Shown: positions 1 to 8,692 of the stretch, in pieces
Layout of the letters: every line of letters begins with the position of its first letter
Numbering within the stretch: position 1 is the stretch's first letter
DNA from: an uncultured Adlercreutzia sp.
GTDB lineage: Bacteria > Actinomycetota > Coriobacteriia > Coriobacteriales > Eggerthellaceae
Direction of reading: 5' to 3'
Assembly (NCBI GenBank): GCA_910589165.1
Contig: CAJUSP010000006.1
Coordinates: forward strand, 1-64,000
DNA length: 64,000 nucleotides
Program-made: the position numbers and the translations under genes
Notes under the pieces: generated by a model
What the model saw: only the letters and a program-made list of their open reading frames with translations
The model's database searches: none
Told to the model about the DNA's origin: nothing

Positions 1-46
1 AGCCACGGCTTACGAGCACGGACGCAAAGCGCGATGTCGCTTAGGC

Positions 47-511
47 CTATTCGCCCCGCGCAGCCTTCCAGCGCTCGAGATGCGGGAGCAGGGTGCCCAT
101 GAGGGAGACAGCCTCCTCGCGGGTGATGCCCAGGGCGTCGGCCTCCATTTGGGCCGTGGCCTCGATGAACTCGTCCAGGTCTACTCCCTTCGCCGTGAAA
201 TCACCGCCCTGATAGCAGTACTTGCAGTAGTGCTCGCTCTGCGCCCCGTCGGCCTCGGTGCCGTGAAGGGCGGGATCGGGAATGGGCATGGAGCAGGACT
301 GGCAGTAGTACTCCATGGGCATCTCGAAGAAGCGCTCCAGCGGCACGCTATAGGTGACGCAGATAAGCTTCACCATATCGATGCCGGGGGACGTCTCACC
401 GGTCTCCCAACGCGAGACCGCCTGACGCGTCACAAACAGGTCGCGCGCCATCTGCTCCTGGGTGATGCCCTTCTCAGCACGAATGCCGGATATGATGTCG
501 CTCATTGCCAT
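47..511 (-). CDS. XRE-type transcriptional regulator with C-terminal zinc ribbon
   Basis: The protein has 154 residues. Residues about 4-60 form a Cro/C1-type helix-turn-helix (GITQEQMARDLFVTRQAVSRWE). A putative zinc-ribbon segment follows, with two Cys pairs (YYCQSC and HYCKYC) and the GTEADG stretch between them, as in small Firmicutes/Actinobacteria 'putative zinc ribbon' proteins. It probably binds DNA, with the metal site stabilising or sensing; no target is visible. I chose the ATG at 511 because AAAGGA lies 6 bases upstream. An ATG at 505 is in the same frame. An upstream in-frame extension has no ribosome site. Confidence 0.85.
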   Translation of the reverse strand: MAMSDIISGIRAEKGITQEQMARDLFVTRQAVSRWETGETSPGIDMVKLICVTYSVPLERFFEMPMEYYCQSCSMPIPDPALHGTEADGAQSEHYCKYCYQGGDFTAKGVDLDEFIEATAQMEADALGITREEAVSLMGTLLPHLERWKAARGE

Positions 512-809
512 GGGAGATCCTTTCGTTCGAAGGTACGCAAACGCCGAGCAAGCCGCTGCTCCTAGCACGCCACCCTAGCCGCGCCGCGCGAGCCATTTTG
601 CTTTCAATACCTGCGATTATCCAGTGGCAACACGCCCGTTTCAAGCAACGACTTGTTGCGCAAATGAGACGACCAATCATCTCGTTCTGGGAACCTTTGG
701 AGCCCCCAAACCTTTCAAGCATGTTCGCTTGATGTAAGCGCAATCGATGGCGGCAGGCTTTCCCGAGGAGCATCATGGTCTCAAGAACCCCCGAGGGAAA
801 GGAAGCGAA
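512..809. other. Intergenic region, divergent promoters, degenerate repeat copy
   Basis: This is the stretch between the divergent XRE/zinc-ribbon gene and the YxeA-like gene. I see no reading frame with a ribosome site. It contains a decayed copy of the intergenic palindromic repeat (664-694). The promoters of both flanking genes should lie here, but no convincing -35/-10 pair could be picked out. Confidence 0.5.
664..694 (-). repeat. Degenerate copy of the ~31-bp palindromic repeat
   Basis: The first 19 bases, starting ATGAGACG, match 16 of 19 positions of the reverse orientation of the repeat defined at 5145-5175. The remainder has decayed and the closing arm GTCTCAT is lost. It could be chance similarity. 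Confidence 0.35.
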
Positions 810-1184
810 ATGAGTAAGGGAAAGGCCCTGGGCCTTGCAGCGGTGTTTGTCATCATCATTTTGGGAGCCGGTTTTTTCTATCTCGGTTTCAGCACCAATC
901 TTTTAGCCAACGACACGTACTACACCAAGATCGACAACGCGCACGCGGCAGAAAACGATTCAACGGGCGACGTCATCCACCTCAAGTCGAGCGAGCCGTT
1001 CGTCTACCAGCTTCATGCCGCAAACGAAGACGGCCATGAGATCGAAGCCTCGTTCGGCGCAGCGCACGAACTGCGCCAAGACGCATATCTCAAGCTCAAT
1101 CTCGAACCGCTTCGAGGCGTAGTGCATTGGGAAGAAGTCTCGCCTGAGGATTTGCCCTCGAAGGCGGCTGATATATTGGACTAA
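810..1184 (+). CDS. YxeA family (DUF1093-like) small exported protein
   Basis: 124 residues: a short basic N-terminus, one hydrophobic segment (about residues 5-27, a signal anchor or uncleaved signal), then a beta-rich extracytoplasmic domain opening with the YYTKI motif typical of YxeA-like proteins, an OB-fold family of unknown function. The predicted location is cell surface or periplasm-side of the membrane. The ATG at 810 is preceded by GGAAAGGAAG at good spacing; the longer upstream frame lacks a ribosome site. It is monocistronic as far as can be seen. Confidence 0.75.
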   Translation: MSKGKALGLAAVFVIIILGAGFFYLGFSTNLLANDTYYTKIDNAHAAENDSTGDVIHLKSSEPFVYQLHAANEDGHEIEASFGAAHELRQDAYLKLNLEPLRGVVHWEEVSPEDLPSKAADILD

Positions 1185-1346
1185 AGAAGAGACCACGAAC
1201 CACAAGACGGCGACCGCAGGTGCAAATCTTCTTCGCGTTCGCTCCCATGCCAACTTTGAGTTACATTTTCACCGTGAAAACGACGCGCCTGGTTGGTGGC
1301 GTGCTCCAGCGTGTCACTGGATAATCTCATTGGAGGTATGAGAAGT

Positions 1347-1799
1347 ATGATCGCTCAGAACATTCAGGCACTGCGGGCCCGGGACTCGCTCACCCAGGAG
1401 GCGTTGGCCGAGCGCCTGGGCGTGTCACGCCAGACGGTAGCGAAGTGGGAGTCGGGCGAGGCGGTGCCCGACCTCGTGAACGCCCAGGCGCTATCGCGAC
1501 TGTTCAAGGTGCGGCTGGACGACCTGGTGAACCATTCCGAGGAGCGCGCCGGCTACCCCATCCCACCGGCTGGGCTGCACTTCTTCGGCATAGCGAAGAT
1601 GGGCGAGCGCGGGCAGATCGTCATCCCGAAGAAGGCCCGCGAGGTGTTCGGCCTGGAAACCGGCTCCGAGCTGCTGATCCTGGGCGACGAGTCCCAGGGC
1701 ATCGCCCTTCAGCGGCTCGAGGACGCCGAGGCCAGACTCGAGATGTTCGGACGTGCGGTCAACACCTCCCTCGCAAACAGCGTCGATGAAGGGAACTGA
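1347..1799 (+). CDS. XRE helix-turn-helix fused to SpoVT/AbrB domain
   Basis: 150 residues. The N-terminal half is a Cro/C1-type HTH (LTQEALAERLGVSRQTVAKWE). The C-terminal half carries an AbrB-type swapped-hairpin signature (KMGERGQIVIPKKAREVFGL followed by GSELLILGD), a second DNA-binding or dimerisation module. Such a fusion suggests a transition-state type regulator or an antitoxin-like repressor. The start at 1347 has GGAGG about 10 bases upstream; the ATG at 1338 is too close to it. The next gene begins 2 bases after the stop, so the two are probably co-transcribed. Confidence 0.85.
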   Translation: MIAQNIQALRARDSLTQEALAERLGVSRQTVAKWESGEAVPDLVNAQALSRLFKVRLDDLVNHSEERAGYPIPPAGLHFFGIAKMGERGQIVIPKKAREVFGLETGSELLILGDESQGIALQRLEDAEARLEMFGRAVNTSLANSVDEGN

Positions 1800-1800
1800 C

Positions 1801-2019
1801 ATGCAAACGTGCTACCAATGTGGAAATGAGCTTGAACCGGGGTACCTCTTCAGTACGAAAGACGGGGCCTTGAGCTTCGCCGACGAGGTGCCGAGCTCCT
1901 TCGAGAACGCCCGCCACGCCCCAGGCTTCGTGGAGCTGACCGCACCCAAGATCGGCGGCCGCACAACGCTGGCCGCCGACATCTGCCGAAAGTGCCGACG
2001 AATTGTTATCGACTACTAA
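1801..2019 (+). CDS. Small zinc-ribbon-like protein (resembles DUF6487)
   Basis: 72 residues with a CYQCG pair at the N-terminus and a CRKC pair at the C-terminus, spaced as in small cysteine-knuckle proteins of the DUF6487 kind. It has no membrane segment. The ATG at 1801 follows GAAGGG at normal spacing and sits directly behind the XRE-AbrB gene, suggesting an operon. The role is unknown; the four Cys could hold one zinc ion. Confidence 0.7.
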   Translation: MQTCYQCGNELEPGYLFSTKDGALSFADEVPSSFENARHAPGFVELTAPKIGGRTTLAADICRKCRRIVIDY

Positions 2020-2082
2020 GCTCGGCAGCGCTGTCCGCGGCGTGAGATAATGGGGCTAATCCGACAGAAAGGCTGGCTGCTC

Positions 2083-2721
2083 ATGGCGTTCGACTATAAG
2101 AAGGAATACAAGGAGTTCTACGCGCCTCCCAAGAAGCCGACCATCGTCGACGTGCCGCCCATGAACTACATCGCCGTTCGGGGCTCAGGCGACCCCAACG
2201 CCGAAGATGGCGAGTACAAGCAGTCCATCGGGCTCCTGTACGCCATCGCCTTCACTATCAAGATGTCGAAGAAGGGCGACCACCGGATAGAGGGATATTT
2301 CGACTACGTGGTCCCGCCGCTCGAGGGCTTCTGGTGGCAGGACGGCGCGACCGGCGAAATCGACTACTCGCGCAAAGAGGACCTGAGCTTCATATCCTGC
2401 ATCCGCCTTCCCGACTTCGTCACGAGGGAAGACTTCGACTGGGCCATTGCCGAGGCTACGGCGAAGAAGAAGCAGAACTTCTCGAAGGTGGAGTTCCTGC
2501 CCATGAACGAGGGCCTTTGCGTGCAGTGCATGCACACCGGCCCCTACGACAGCGAACCAGAGACCATCGCCAAGATGCACGACTTCGCCAAGAGCCAGGG
2601 ATACGCGCCCGATTTCAGCGACACGCGCCTTCATCACGAGATATATCTGTCAGACCCCAGGCGTTGCGCCCCGGAGAAGCTGAAAACCGTCATCCGCCAT
2701 CCAGTGCGGCCGCAGGAATGA
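2083..2721 (+). CDS. GyrI-like small-molecule-binding domain protein
   Basis: 212 residues. It starts MAFDYKKEYKEFY and contains the features of the GyrI-like/SHS2 effector-binding fold (PPMNYIAVRGSGDPN, then VPPLEGFWW, and GLCVQCMHTGPYDSEPETI near the C-terminus). Stand-alone members bind or hydrolyse small hydrophobic ligands; AraC-type members use the same domain for drug sensing. There is no DNA-binding part here. The ATG at 2083 is preceded by GAAAGG. The gene ends just before the intergenic repeat region 2722-2910. Confidence 0.85.
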   Translation: MAFDYKKEYKEFYAPPKKPTIVDVPPMNYIAVRGSGDPNAEDGEYKQSIGLLYAIAFTIKMSKKGDHRIEGYFDYVVPPLEGFWWQDGATGEIDYSRKEDLSFISCIRLPDFVTREDFDWAIAEATAKKKQNFSKVEFLPMNEGLCVQCMHTGPYDSEPETIAKMHDFAKSQGYAPDFSDTRLHHEIYLSDPRRCAPEKLKTVIRHPVRPQE

Positions 2722-2730
2722 GACACGACA

Positions 2731-2761
2731 ATGAGGCGCCCAACTGTCTCATTTTGTTCTT
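2731..2761 (-). repeat. Degenerate copy of the ~31-bp palindromic repeat
   Basis: Begins ATGAGGCG and shares 22 of 31 positions with the reverse orientation of the better copies at 5145 and 13672. An alternative frame of the same structure is 2719-2752, where ATGAGAC and GTCTCAT are both intact but 20 bases apart. Confidence 0.5.
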
Positions 2762-2798
2762 AGCTTGCTCCTAAAGGCACATGCATTGCTGTCTCTTT

Positions 2799-2849
2799 CA
2801 CGTTTTTAAGGATAGTGAAATACCACGATTCACACGTTTTTAAGGATAG
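2799..2849. repeat. Two 17-bp direct repeats 34 bp apart
   Basis: The word CACGTTTTTAAGGATAG occurs at 2799-2815 and again, identically, at 2833-2849. The first copy is also flanked by TTTCAC/GTGAAA. The pair lies between the GyrI-like gene and the 3' end of tex. It could be a binding site or remnant of a mobile element; neither is shown. Confidence 0.6.
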
Positions 2850-2880
2850 CGATTCGACCGCATCGGCCCTGGGGCCTCTA

Positions 2881-2902
2881 GAGGCAGCTAACCGGCTGCC
2901 TC
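2881..2902 (-). terminator. Hairpin downstream of tex
   Basis: An 8-bp perfect stem (GAGGCAGC/GCTGCCTC) with a 6-base loop lies 9 bases beyond the tex stop codon on the minus strand. There is no T-run after it, so it may be a processing or Rho-assisted end rather than a classic intrinsic terminator. Confidence 0.45.
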
Positions 2903-2910
2903 ACTCGCCC

Positions 2911-5058
2911 TTACTTCCCCTTCACCATGGAGAGGGCTATGCGGCCTCGGTCGCGGTCTATGGAGTCTACCCAAACGGTGACGGTGTCGCCGACGGAGAC
3001 CACCTCGGTGGGGTGCTTCACGAAGCGGTTGGCCAGCTTGGAGATGTGCACGAGGCCATCCTGCTTCACGCCGATGTCTACGAAGGCGCCGAAATCCACC
3101 ACGTTGCGCACGGTGCCTGTCAGCTCCATGCCCGGCTTCAAGTCGTCCAGAGAAAGCACGGCGCGGCTGAACACGGGCGCGGGCGCATCGTCACGCGGGT
3201 CGCGCCCGGGCTTCTCTAGCTCCGCCACAATGTCCACCAGCGTCGGCAGCCCCACGCCCAGCTGTTGCGCCAACGTATCCAGGTTGCCCAAGCGCTGCCG
3301 CAGGTCGGGCACGCCACCCTCCGCCACCTCGGCCGGCGTCACGCCGCCGCGCTTGAGCACCTCTCGGGCCACGGCGTAGCTTTCCGGATGCACGCCCGTG
3401 GCATCCAGCGGCTCGCGTCCCTCACGGATGCGCAGAAAGCCCGCGCAGTTCTGGAACGCCTTGGGCCCCAGCTTCGGCACCTTCTTCAGCTGCGCCCGCG
3501 AGACGAAGGGGCCATTTTCCTCCCGATAGGCCACAATATTGCGAGCCACCGTGGGCGTGATGCCGGCCACGTAGCCCAGAAGGCTCGCGCTAGCGGTGTT
3601 CAGATCGGCACCCACCTGGTTCACCACGCGCTCTACCACGCCAGCCAGGGTGCGGGCCAGTTCCTTCTGGTCAAGGTCGTGCTGGTACTGACCCACGCCG
3701 ATAGACTGGGGCGGAATCTTCACCAACTCGGCCAGAGGGTCTTGCAGGCGACGTCCCAGGCTGAGCGCGCCGCGGGTGGTCACGTCCAGGTCGGGGTGTT
3801 CCTGCGAGGCCAATTCGGAAGCGGAATACACCGAGGCACCGGCCTCGTTCACAATGGTGTACTCCACGGGCCGCGGGTGCTCGGCAATGAACTCGGCCAC
3901 CACCTCTTCGGTCTCGCGGCTGGCCGTGCCGTTGCCAATGACGATAACATTCGCACCGTAGCGGTCGGCCCATCGACTCAGGGCGCGTTTCGCCTCGGCC
4001 ACCTGGTTGCGCGGCGGCGTGGGATAAATGGTGCCGTGGTCCAGCAGCGCGCCGTACTCGTCGATGACCGCCACCTTGCACCCCGTGCGGTAGCCTGGGT
4101 CCAGCGCGATGATGCGCGCCCCCTTCACGGGACGCTGGCGCAGCAGGGCCTCGGCATTCTTGGCGAACACGGCAATGGCGTCCTTCTGGGCCCGCTCCGT
4201 AGCCGCTGCCCGGGCCTCGCGTTCCAGCGACGGCGCCATCAGGCGCTTCCAACTATCGGCAATGGTGCGCTGCAGCCATTCCAGCCAGGGGCTGCGCCCG
4301 CGCACGAAGCGCCGCTCCAAGCGACGCGTGGCCTCGTCGCCGTCCACGGCCACGGCCACGCGCAGCTTCCCCTCCTTCTCGCCGCGGTTCACCGCCAGCA
4401 CGCGGTGGCTGGGAATGCGAGCCAGCGACTCGCCGAAATCCACGTAGGCGGCGAAGTCCCGGGCCGCTTCCTCGGTGGCGGCTCGCGAGGTCAGCTGCCC
4501 GGTACGCTGCACGAAGCCGCGCAGCTCATCGAGGGCGTCGGGGTTGTCGGCCACCGTCTCGGCCACAATATCGCAGGCGCCCTGCAGGACCGCCGCCGCA
4601 TCGGGGTATGCGGTGCCCGGCTTTGCGAAACGGGCAGCTTCCCGCAGCGGATCGACCGCCGCGCGCCCCTGGGCCATGAGCTCGTTGGCCAGCGGGGAAA
4701 GCCCCGCATCTCGCGCTTTCGACGCCCGCGTGACGCGGCTTTTCTTGAAGGGCTTGTAGAAATCCTCGACACGCTGCAAAGTGGCTGCTTCGGCAATCTG
4801 GCGCGCCAACGCAGCCGTCAGCGCCCCCTGCTCCTCGATGGCCGCGCGCACCTCGCCCTTGCGCGCCTCCAGCCGTTCCAGGTAGTCGAGTCGCTCGGCC
4901 AGAGCGCGCAGCATCACATCGTCCAGCCCGCCCGTGGCCTCCTTGCGATAGCGGGCGATAAAGGGAATAGTGCACCCATCCGCCAGCAGTGACACCACTG
5001 CCTCCACCTGACCAGGGCGAATACCCAGCTCATTAGCAACTACATTGGAAACGTCCAT
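2911..5058 (-). CDS. tex: Tex family RNA-binding transcription accessory protein
   Basis: About 715 residues, the usual length of Tex. The N-terminal helical part has CTIPFIARYRKEATGGLDD. The YqgF-like RNase H fold follows (ALDPGYRTGCKVAVID), then tandem helix-hairpin-helix segments (KVPKLGPKAFQNCAGFLRI) and a C-terminal S1 domain (GMELTGTVRNVVDFGAFVDI, KQDGLVHISKLA). Tex binds nucleic acid and associates with transcription; it is cytoplasmic. Two starts are possible, 5070 and 5058. AGGA sits directly against the first and 12 bases from the second, so I prefer 5058. The gene stands alone. Confidence 0.93.
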   Translation of the reverse strand: MDVSNVVANELGIRPGQVEAVVSLLADGCTIPFIARYRKEATGGLDDVMLRALAERLDYLERLEARKGEVRAAIEEQGALTAALARQIAEAATLQRVEDFYKPFKKSRVTRASKARDAGLSPLANELMAQGRAAVDPLREAARFAKPGTAYPDAAAVLQGACDIVAETVADNPDALDELRGFVQRTGQLTSRAATEEAARDFAAYVDFGESLARIPSHRVLAVNRGEKEGKLRVAVAVDGDEATRRLERRFVRGRSPWLEWLQRTIADSWKRLMAPSLEREARAAATERAQKDAIAVFAKNAEALLRQRPVKGARIIALDPGYRTGCKVAVIDEYGALLDHGTIYPTPPRNQVAEAKRALSRWADRYGANVIVIGNGTASRETEEVVAEFIAEHPRPVEYTIVNEAGASVYSASELASQEHPDLDVTTRGALSLGRRLQDPLAELVKIPPQSIGVGQYQHDLDQKELARTLAGVVERVVNQVGADLNTASASLLGYVAGITPTVARNIVAYREENGPFVSRAQLKKVPKLGPKAFQNCAGFLRIREGREPLDATGVHPESYAVAREVLKRGGVTPAEVAEGGVPDLRQRLGNLDTLAQQLGVGLPTLVDIVAELEKPGRDPRDDAPAPVFSRAVLSLDDLKPGMELTGTVRNVVDFGAFVDIGVKQDGLVHISKLANRFVKHPTEVVSVGDTVTVWVDSIDRDRGRIALSMVKGK

Positions 5059-5144
5059 CGAATTCGCCATCCTAAAATGCCATCTGCTCTGAAAATTGGT
5101 GCAGCGATTATACGGCAAGCACCCCGGGAGCGGAACCGATCAAG

Positions 5145-5175
5145 ATGAGACGAGTCAGACGGTCGGCCGTCTCAT
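5145..5175 (+). repeat. ~31-bp palindromic intergenic repeat, forward copy
   Basis: Outer arms ATGAGAC and GTCTCAT enclose AGTC and an inner hairpin AGACGG/CCGTCT with a 4-base loop TCGG. Because GTCT is shared by both arms, the outer and inner pairings are mutually exclusive. It lies between the 5' end of tex and the terminator of the ornithine-cyclodeaminase gene. Close matches are at 9926, 13672 and 13724. Confidence 0.85.
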
Positions 5176-5182
5176 TACACGC

Positions 5183-5211
5183 AAAAAGGGCGCCCAGCTT
5201 TGGACGCCCTT
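5183..5211 (-). terminator. Intrinsic terminator of the aminotransferase/cyclodeaminase operon
   Basis: On the minus strand AAGGGCG..CC pairs with GG.CGCCCTT and is followed by a run of five T. It lies a few bases after the stop codon of the ornithine-cyclodeaminase-like gene. Confidence 0.8.
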
Positions 5212-5216
5212 GGGCT

Positions 5217-6233
5217 TTAGAATTCTGCGATGGTTCCCAGACCTCGCTCGGCGGCTCGTTCGAGCGCGATCTTTGCGCAGGCGATGTCGAGCAGCGCCGT
5301 TCCTGCGGAGTCGAACACTGTTAGGTCGTTCGGGCTCAGGCGTCCCTCCACTGAGCCCGTGAGCACCGCGCCAAGCTCGCCGACAACATGGTCGGGACCG
5401 AAGCACCCTTCGGACACGCCCAACTCAATTTCGCCGTTGGCCAGGCAATTGGCCGTATCGTCGGTGAAAAGACGGGCGCGGGTAATGATGGCCGGGTCTA
5501 TTTCCTGCTTGCCGGGCATATCCGCGCCCATGCAGGAGAAGTGCGTTCCCGGCTTAACCCACGCGTCTTCGATGAGCGGGGTCGTCGCCATGGTTGCCGT
5601 AATGACCACATCGGCGCTGCCTACGGCTTCCGCCATATCGAAGGCAACTTCAAACCGAACATTCTGGTTCGTCAACCCAAACTGATCCCGAAGAAGCTCG
5701 GGCAGGCGTTTCACCAAATCGGCGGCACGCTCCTTGTTGTGGGGGTTGGCCACGCGGACGACCTCGATTGAATCCAGCAGCATGAGCGTTGCCGCAATTT
5801 GATACGGCGCCTGGTGCCCGGCACCGACCATCAGCAATTCGCGAGTGCCCGGCTTCGCGAGGGCCTTCGCCCCCAGCGCCCCGGCGGCACCAGTTCTCAG
5901 CCCGGTAATGCTTGCGCCGTCCACGACGCCCAGGGGCTCTCCGGTAAGAGCGCTCAGCACCACGATGATGCCATACAAGTCAGGAAGCCCCCGCTGGGGA
6001 TTCTGCGAGAACCACGCAACGGTTTTGTGGCCGAACACTTCGTCCTTCCCCAGCACACCGGACTTGATGTCCATATCCGCCACGCCCGGCTCGAAGGCGT
6101 GGTAGACCATGGGCCAAGACTGGGCCTCCCCGTCGGCTTTCTGCCGGTACACCGACGCAACCGTATCGATCACCTCTCGCAAATCCAAGCAAGCGGCAAC
6201 GTCTTTGCATGACAAAACCCTCAGTGCTCCCAT
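5217..6233 (-). CDS. Ornithine cyclodeaminase / mu-crystallin family protein
   Basis: 338 residues. Family hallmarks are the substrate-side motif DMDIKSG, GASITGLRTGAAGALGAKAL, and the Rossmann NAD-binding loop LLMVGAGHQAPYQI, followed by VVITATMATTPLI. Members convert ornithine to proline plus ammonia, or reduce imino acids (alanine dehydrogenase, ketimine reductase). The exact substrate cannot be read from sequence. The start at 6233 has AAAGGAG upstream. It is the last gene of a minus-strand run with two aminotransferases under a PucR-like regulator, which points to amino-acid or imine metabolism. Confidence 0.85.
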   Translation of the reverse strand: MGALRVLSCKDVAACLDLREVIDTVASVYRQKADGEAQSWPMVYHAFEPGVADMDIKSGVLGKDEVFGHKTVAWFSQNPQRGLPDLYGIIVVLSALTGEPLGVVDGASITGLRTGAAGALGAKALAKPGTRELLMVGAGHQAPYQIAATLMLLDSIEVVRVANPHNKERAADLVKRLPELLRDQFGLTNQNVRFEVAFDMAEAVGSADVVITATMATTPLIEDAWVKPGTHFSCMGADMPGKQEIDPAIITRARLFTDDTANCLANGEIELGVSEGCFGPDHVVGELGAVLTGSVEGRLSPNDLTVFDSAGTALLDIACAKIALERAAERGLGTIAEF

Positions 6234-6334
6234 GTTTCGCACTCCTTTCAAATGACTGTCCTCGTGGCGGCGCCCTGCGCCTCTTGCTGGCACCCTCCGT
6301 ACCTTGGCGACCGCGCCAGCCGCTCCCTCTTCCG

Positions 6335-7408
6335 CTAGTGAACGCCGATCGCCTCTCCCAGGGCATCGTCAAGAGCTGCCAACAACGCGTCGTTCTCCTG
6401 GGCGGTGCCCACGGTAATGCGATTCCAATCGCGAATACGCGGCTGGTCGAAGTGGCGAATGAGCACGGCCCGCCGGCGCAGCTGGTCGCAAAGCTCGTCG
6501 CCCTTAAAAGCCGGGTGGTGCACGAACAGGAAGTTCGTCTGCGAGGGCAGCACCTGGAACCCGCGCTGCGCCAAGGCATCCGCCAGCCGCGCACGTTCGC
6601 GAGTTACCTGCGCCACACACTGCTGCAGGTAATCCTTGTCCTCCACAGCCGCCGCCCCCACCGCCTGGGTAAGCGCGCTTACGCTGAAGGGGTTGAAGCT
6701 GAAGCGAATATCCTCCATGTTGCTGACAAGCTCCGGTGCGCCAATGGCGAAGCCGATATGGGCGCCGGCCAGATTGCGCGACTTCGAAAATGTCTGCACG
6801 ACCACCACGTTCGGGCATTCCCGCACCAGCGGCACGCAGGTTTCCGCGCCGTAGTCGATGTAAGCCTCGTCAACCACCACAAGACGATCCGGGTCAGCCT
6901 CGGCAATCCGCCGCACGTCGTCAGGGCTCACTGCCAAGCCCGTCGGCGCATTCGGATTCGCAAACACCACAGCCCCCTTGAATTGGCGGAAGCCTTCAAC
7001 GTCGAGCGTGAAGTCGTCGCGCAGGGTCACTGGCATTCCCGCAAGGCCGAACGTTGCCGCATAGTCGCGGTAAAACCCATAGGAGATGTCGGGAAAGCCC
7101 AGCGCATCCCCTTCTTCGAGCGTCGTGAGGAACAAGAAGCCGAGCACTTCATCGCTGCCGTTGCCAACAAACACCGACTCCTCATCGACCCCCAGCGCAC
7201 GGGCCACGGCCGCCTTGAGCGGCCGAGCGTGCGGGTCGGCATAGAGGCCGAGGCTCTCCACCAGAGCGTCGCTCAAGGCCTCGCGCACCCGCGGCGAAGG
7301 GGGCATCGTCGTCTCGTTCGCGTTCAGCTTGACGAAACCAGGCCCCGGCTGCTCGCCCGGCACATAGGGCGAAACCCCCTGGTAGCGCTCTGCCAGATAC
7401 CGGCTCAT
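6335..7408 (-). CDS. hisC: Histidinol-phosphate aminotransferase-like (HisC family)
   Basis: 357 residues, class I/II PLP enzyme. It shows the HisC N-terminal LNANETTMPPSP, VGNGSDEVL, NPNAPTGLAV, VVVDEAYIDYG and the lysine segment FSKSRNLAGAHIGFA. HisC transfers an amino group in histidine synthesis, but HisC-like enzymes also act on aromatic or other amino acids. No other his gene is nearby, and the neighbours are catabolic-looking, so a non-histidine role is quite possible. The ATG begins one base after the upstream aminotransferase stop codon, with GAGG inside that gene: translational coupling. Confidence 0.85.
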   Translation of the reverse strand: MSRYLAERYQGVSPYVPGEQPGPGFVKLNANETTMPPSPRVREALSDALVESLGLYADPHARPLKAAVARALGVDEESVFVGNGSDEVLGFLFLTTLEEGDALGFPDISYGFYRDYAATFGLAGMPVTLRDDFTLDVEGFRQFKGAVVFANPNAPTGLAVSPDDVRRIAEADPDRLVVVDEAYIDYGAETCVPLVRECPNVVVVQTFSKSRNLAGAHIGFAIGAPELVSNMEDIRFSFNPFSVSALTQAVGAAAVEDKDYLQQCVAQVTRERARLADALAQRGFQVLPSQTNFLFVHHPAFKGDELCDQLRRRAVLIRHFDQPRIRDWNRITVGTAQENDALLAALDDALGEAIGVH

Positions 7409-7409
7409 G

Positions 7410-8549
7410 CTATTCGCCCGCCTCAAGCGTGCGCATGAAAGAGCTGATAGCGGCAAGGCCCTGACGCAAGTCGTCGGTATTGTCGGAGTAGGCGTAGCCC
7501 ACGCGGAAGCTCTGCGGCTCGTCGAAGCAATCGCCGGGCGTCACCAACGCCCCCGAAGATTCGATCATGCGCGTGCAGAACTCATAGGAGGGCACGGGGT
7601 AATCGTAGTACACCAAAGCCGTGGTGCCGGCTTCGGGGTCGACCATGGAAAGATGCGGCTCCGAGGCCACCCACTCCTTCAACACGGCCAGGTTATCGCG
7701 CACGATACGACGGCTGCGCTCAAGAATGGCCGGAGCGTGGGCCAGGGCGAAGGCCGCCACCGCTTCGTCGAACAGCGAGCACGAGATGAGGTTGTAATCG
7801 CGATGGGAAAGCAGATCGCGGCGCAAGTCGGGGCTTTTCGTAATGCACCAGCCAATACGCAGACCCGCCAGCGACCACACCTTACTCATAGAGCTGGTCA
7901 CGATCGCCTTGTCGTACAGATCGATGACCGATTCGGAATAGTCGTCCGTTTGGGTGAGCAGGCGGTACACCTCGTCGCACATCAGCCACGCATCGTACTT
8001 GCGGGCCACCTCCACAATGGCTTCCAGGGTGTCGCCGTCAAGTAGCGCGCCCGTGGGATTATCGGGATTGTTGATGCAGATGACCTTGGTTTTCGCCGAG
8101 CACAGCGCATCGAGCGCCGCCACATCTACGTGGTAGCCGTTCTCCTTTTCCAGGTGCAGAATGCTCACATCGGCCCCGCACATCTCGGGAATGGAGTACA
8201 GCTGCTGGTAGGTGGGCATCACCGACACCACATGATCGCCCGGGTTCACCAGCGTCGACAGCACGAGGGAATTCGCGCCGGCCGCTCCGTGGGTAGGAAT
8301 GATGTGCTCGGGCTCGACCGTTTGATACAGCTTCGAGATACCGGCCAGCAGATCGGGGCGCCCCTCGATGTCGCCATAGGTCAAGCTGCGCCGCGCAAAG
8401 GCATCAAGAAAGGCGTTCTTGTCGCCGCCGCACAGAGCGAAAAGCTGATCCAGCGAAAGCGAGTACACGCAGGTCTCGGCAACATTGTAAGTGCACTTCG
8501 TCTCCCAAGCGTTCATCCACTGCTCGACTTCGAAATCTTTAATCTCCAT
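7410..8549 (-). CDS. PLP-dependent aminotransferase, class I/II
   Basis: 379 residues. PLP-enzyme signatures are THGAAGANSLVLSTLV, INNPDNPTGALLD, LMCDEVYRLL and the Schiff-base lysine in SSMSKVWSLAGLRIGW. It is closest in flavour to the AspC/MalY/capreomycidine-synthase group; the amino-donor specificity is not readable. It is the first gene of the minus-strand run aminotransferase, HisC-like, cyclodeaminase, and lies 143 bases downstream of the PucR-like regulator, which probably controls it. Confidence 0.85.
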   Translation of the reverse strand: MEIKDFEVEQWMNAWETKCTYNVAETCVYSLSLDQLFALCGGDKNAFLDAFARRSLTYGDIEGRPDLLAGISKLYQTVEPEHIIPTHGAAGANSLVLSTLVNPGDHVVSVMPTYQQLYSIPEMCGADVSILHLEKENGYHVDVAALDALCSAKTKVICINNPDNPTGALLDGDTLEAIVEVARKYDAWLMCDEVYRLLTQTDDYSESVIDLYDKAIVTSSMSKVWSLAGLRIGWCITKSPDLRRDLLSHRDYNLISCSLFDEAVAAFALAHAPAILERSRRIVRDNLAVLKEWVASEPHLSMVDPEAGTTALVYYDYPVPSYEFCTRMIESSGALVTPGDCFDEPQSFRVGYAYSDNTDDLRQGLAAISSFMRTLEAGE

Positions 8550-8692
8550 GGGGCGCGTCTCCTGTTCCCAGCCCTTGGCCGCTCGATTACGTGACGCGAT
8601 CTAGGGTAAAAGGAGGGGCGACGGCGCACCGTGGCAAGGGCCACAGACCTTGCGCGGAGGTGTTGTGAGAATTTACAACTATGGCTCAGACG

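Noticed and set aside
3265..4992. 575-codon plus-strand frame
   Set aside because: Antisense to tex; composition artefact.
6335..7408. Part of a histidine biosynthesis operon
   Set aside because: No other his gene is nearby; neighbours are a cyclodeaminase, another aminotransferase and a PucR regulator.
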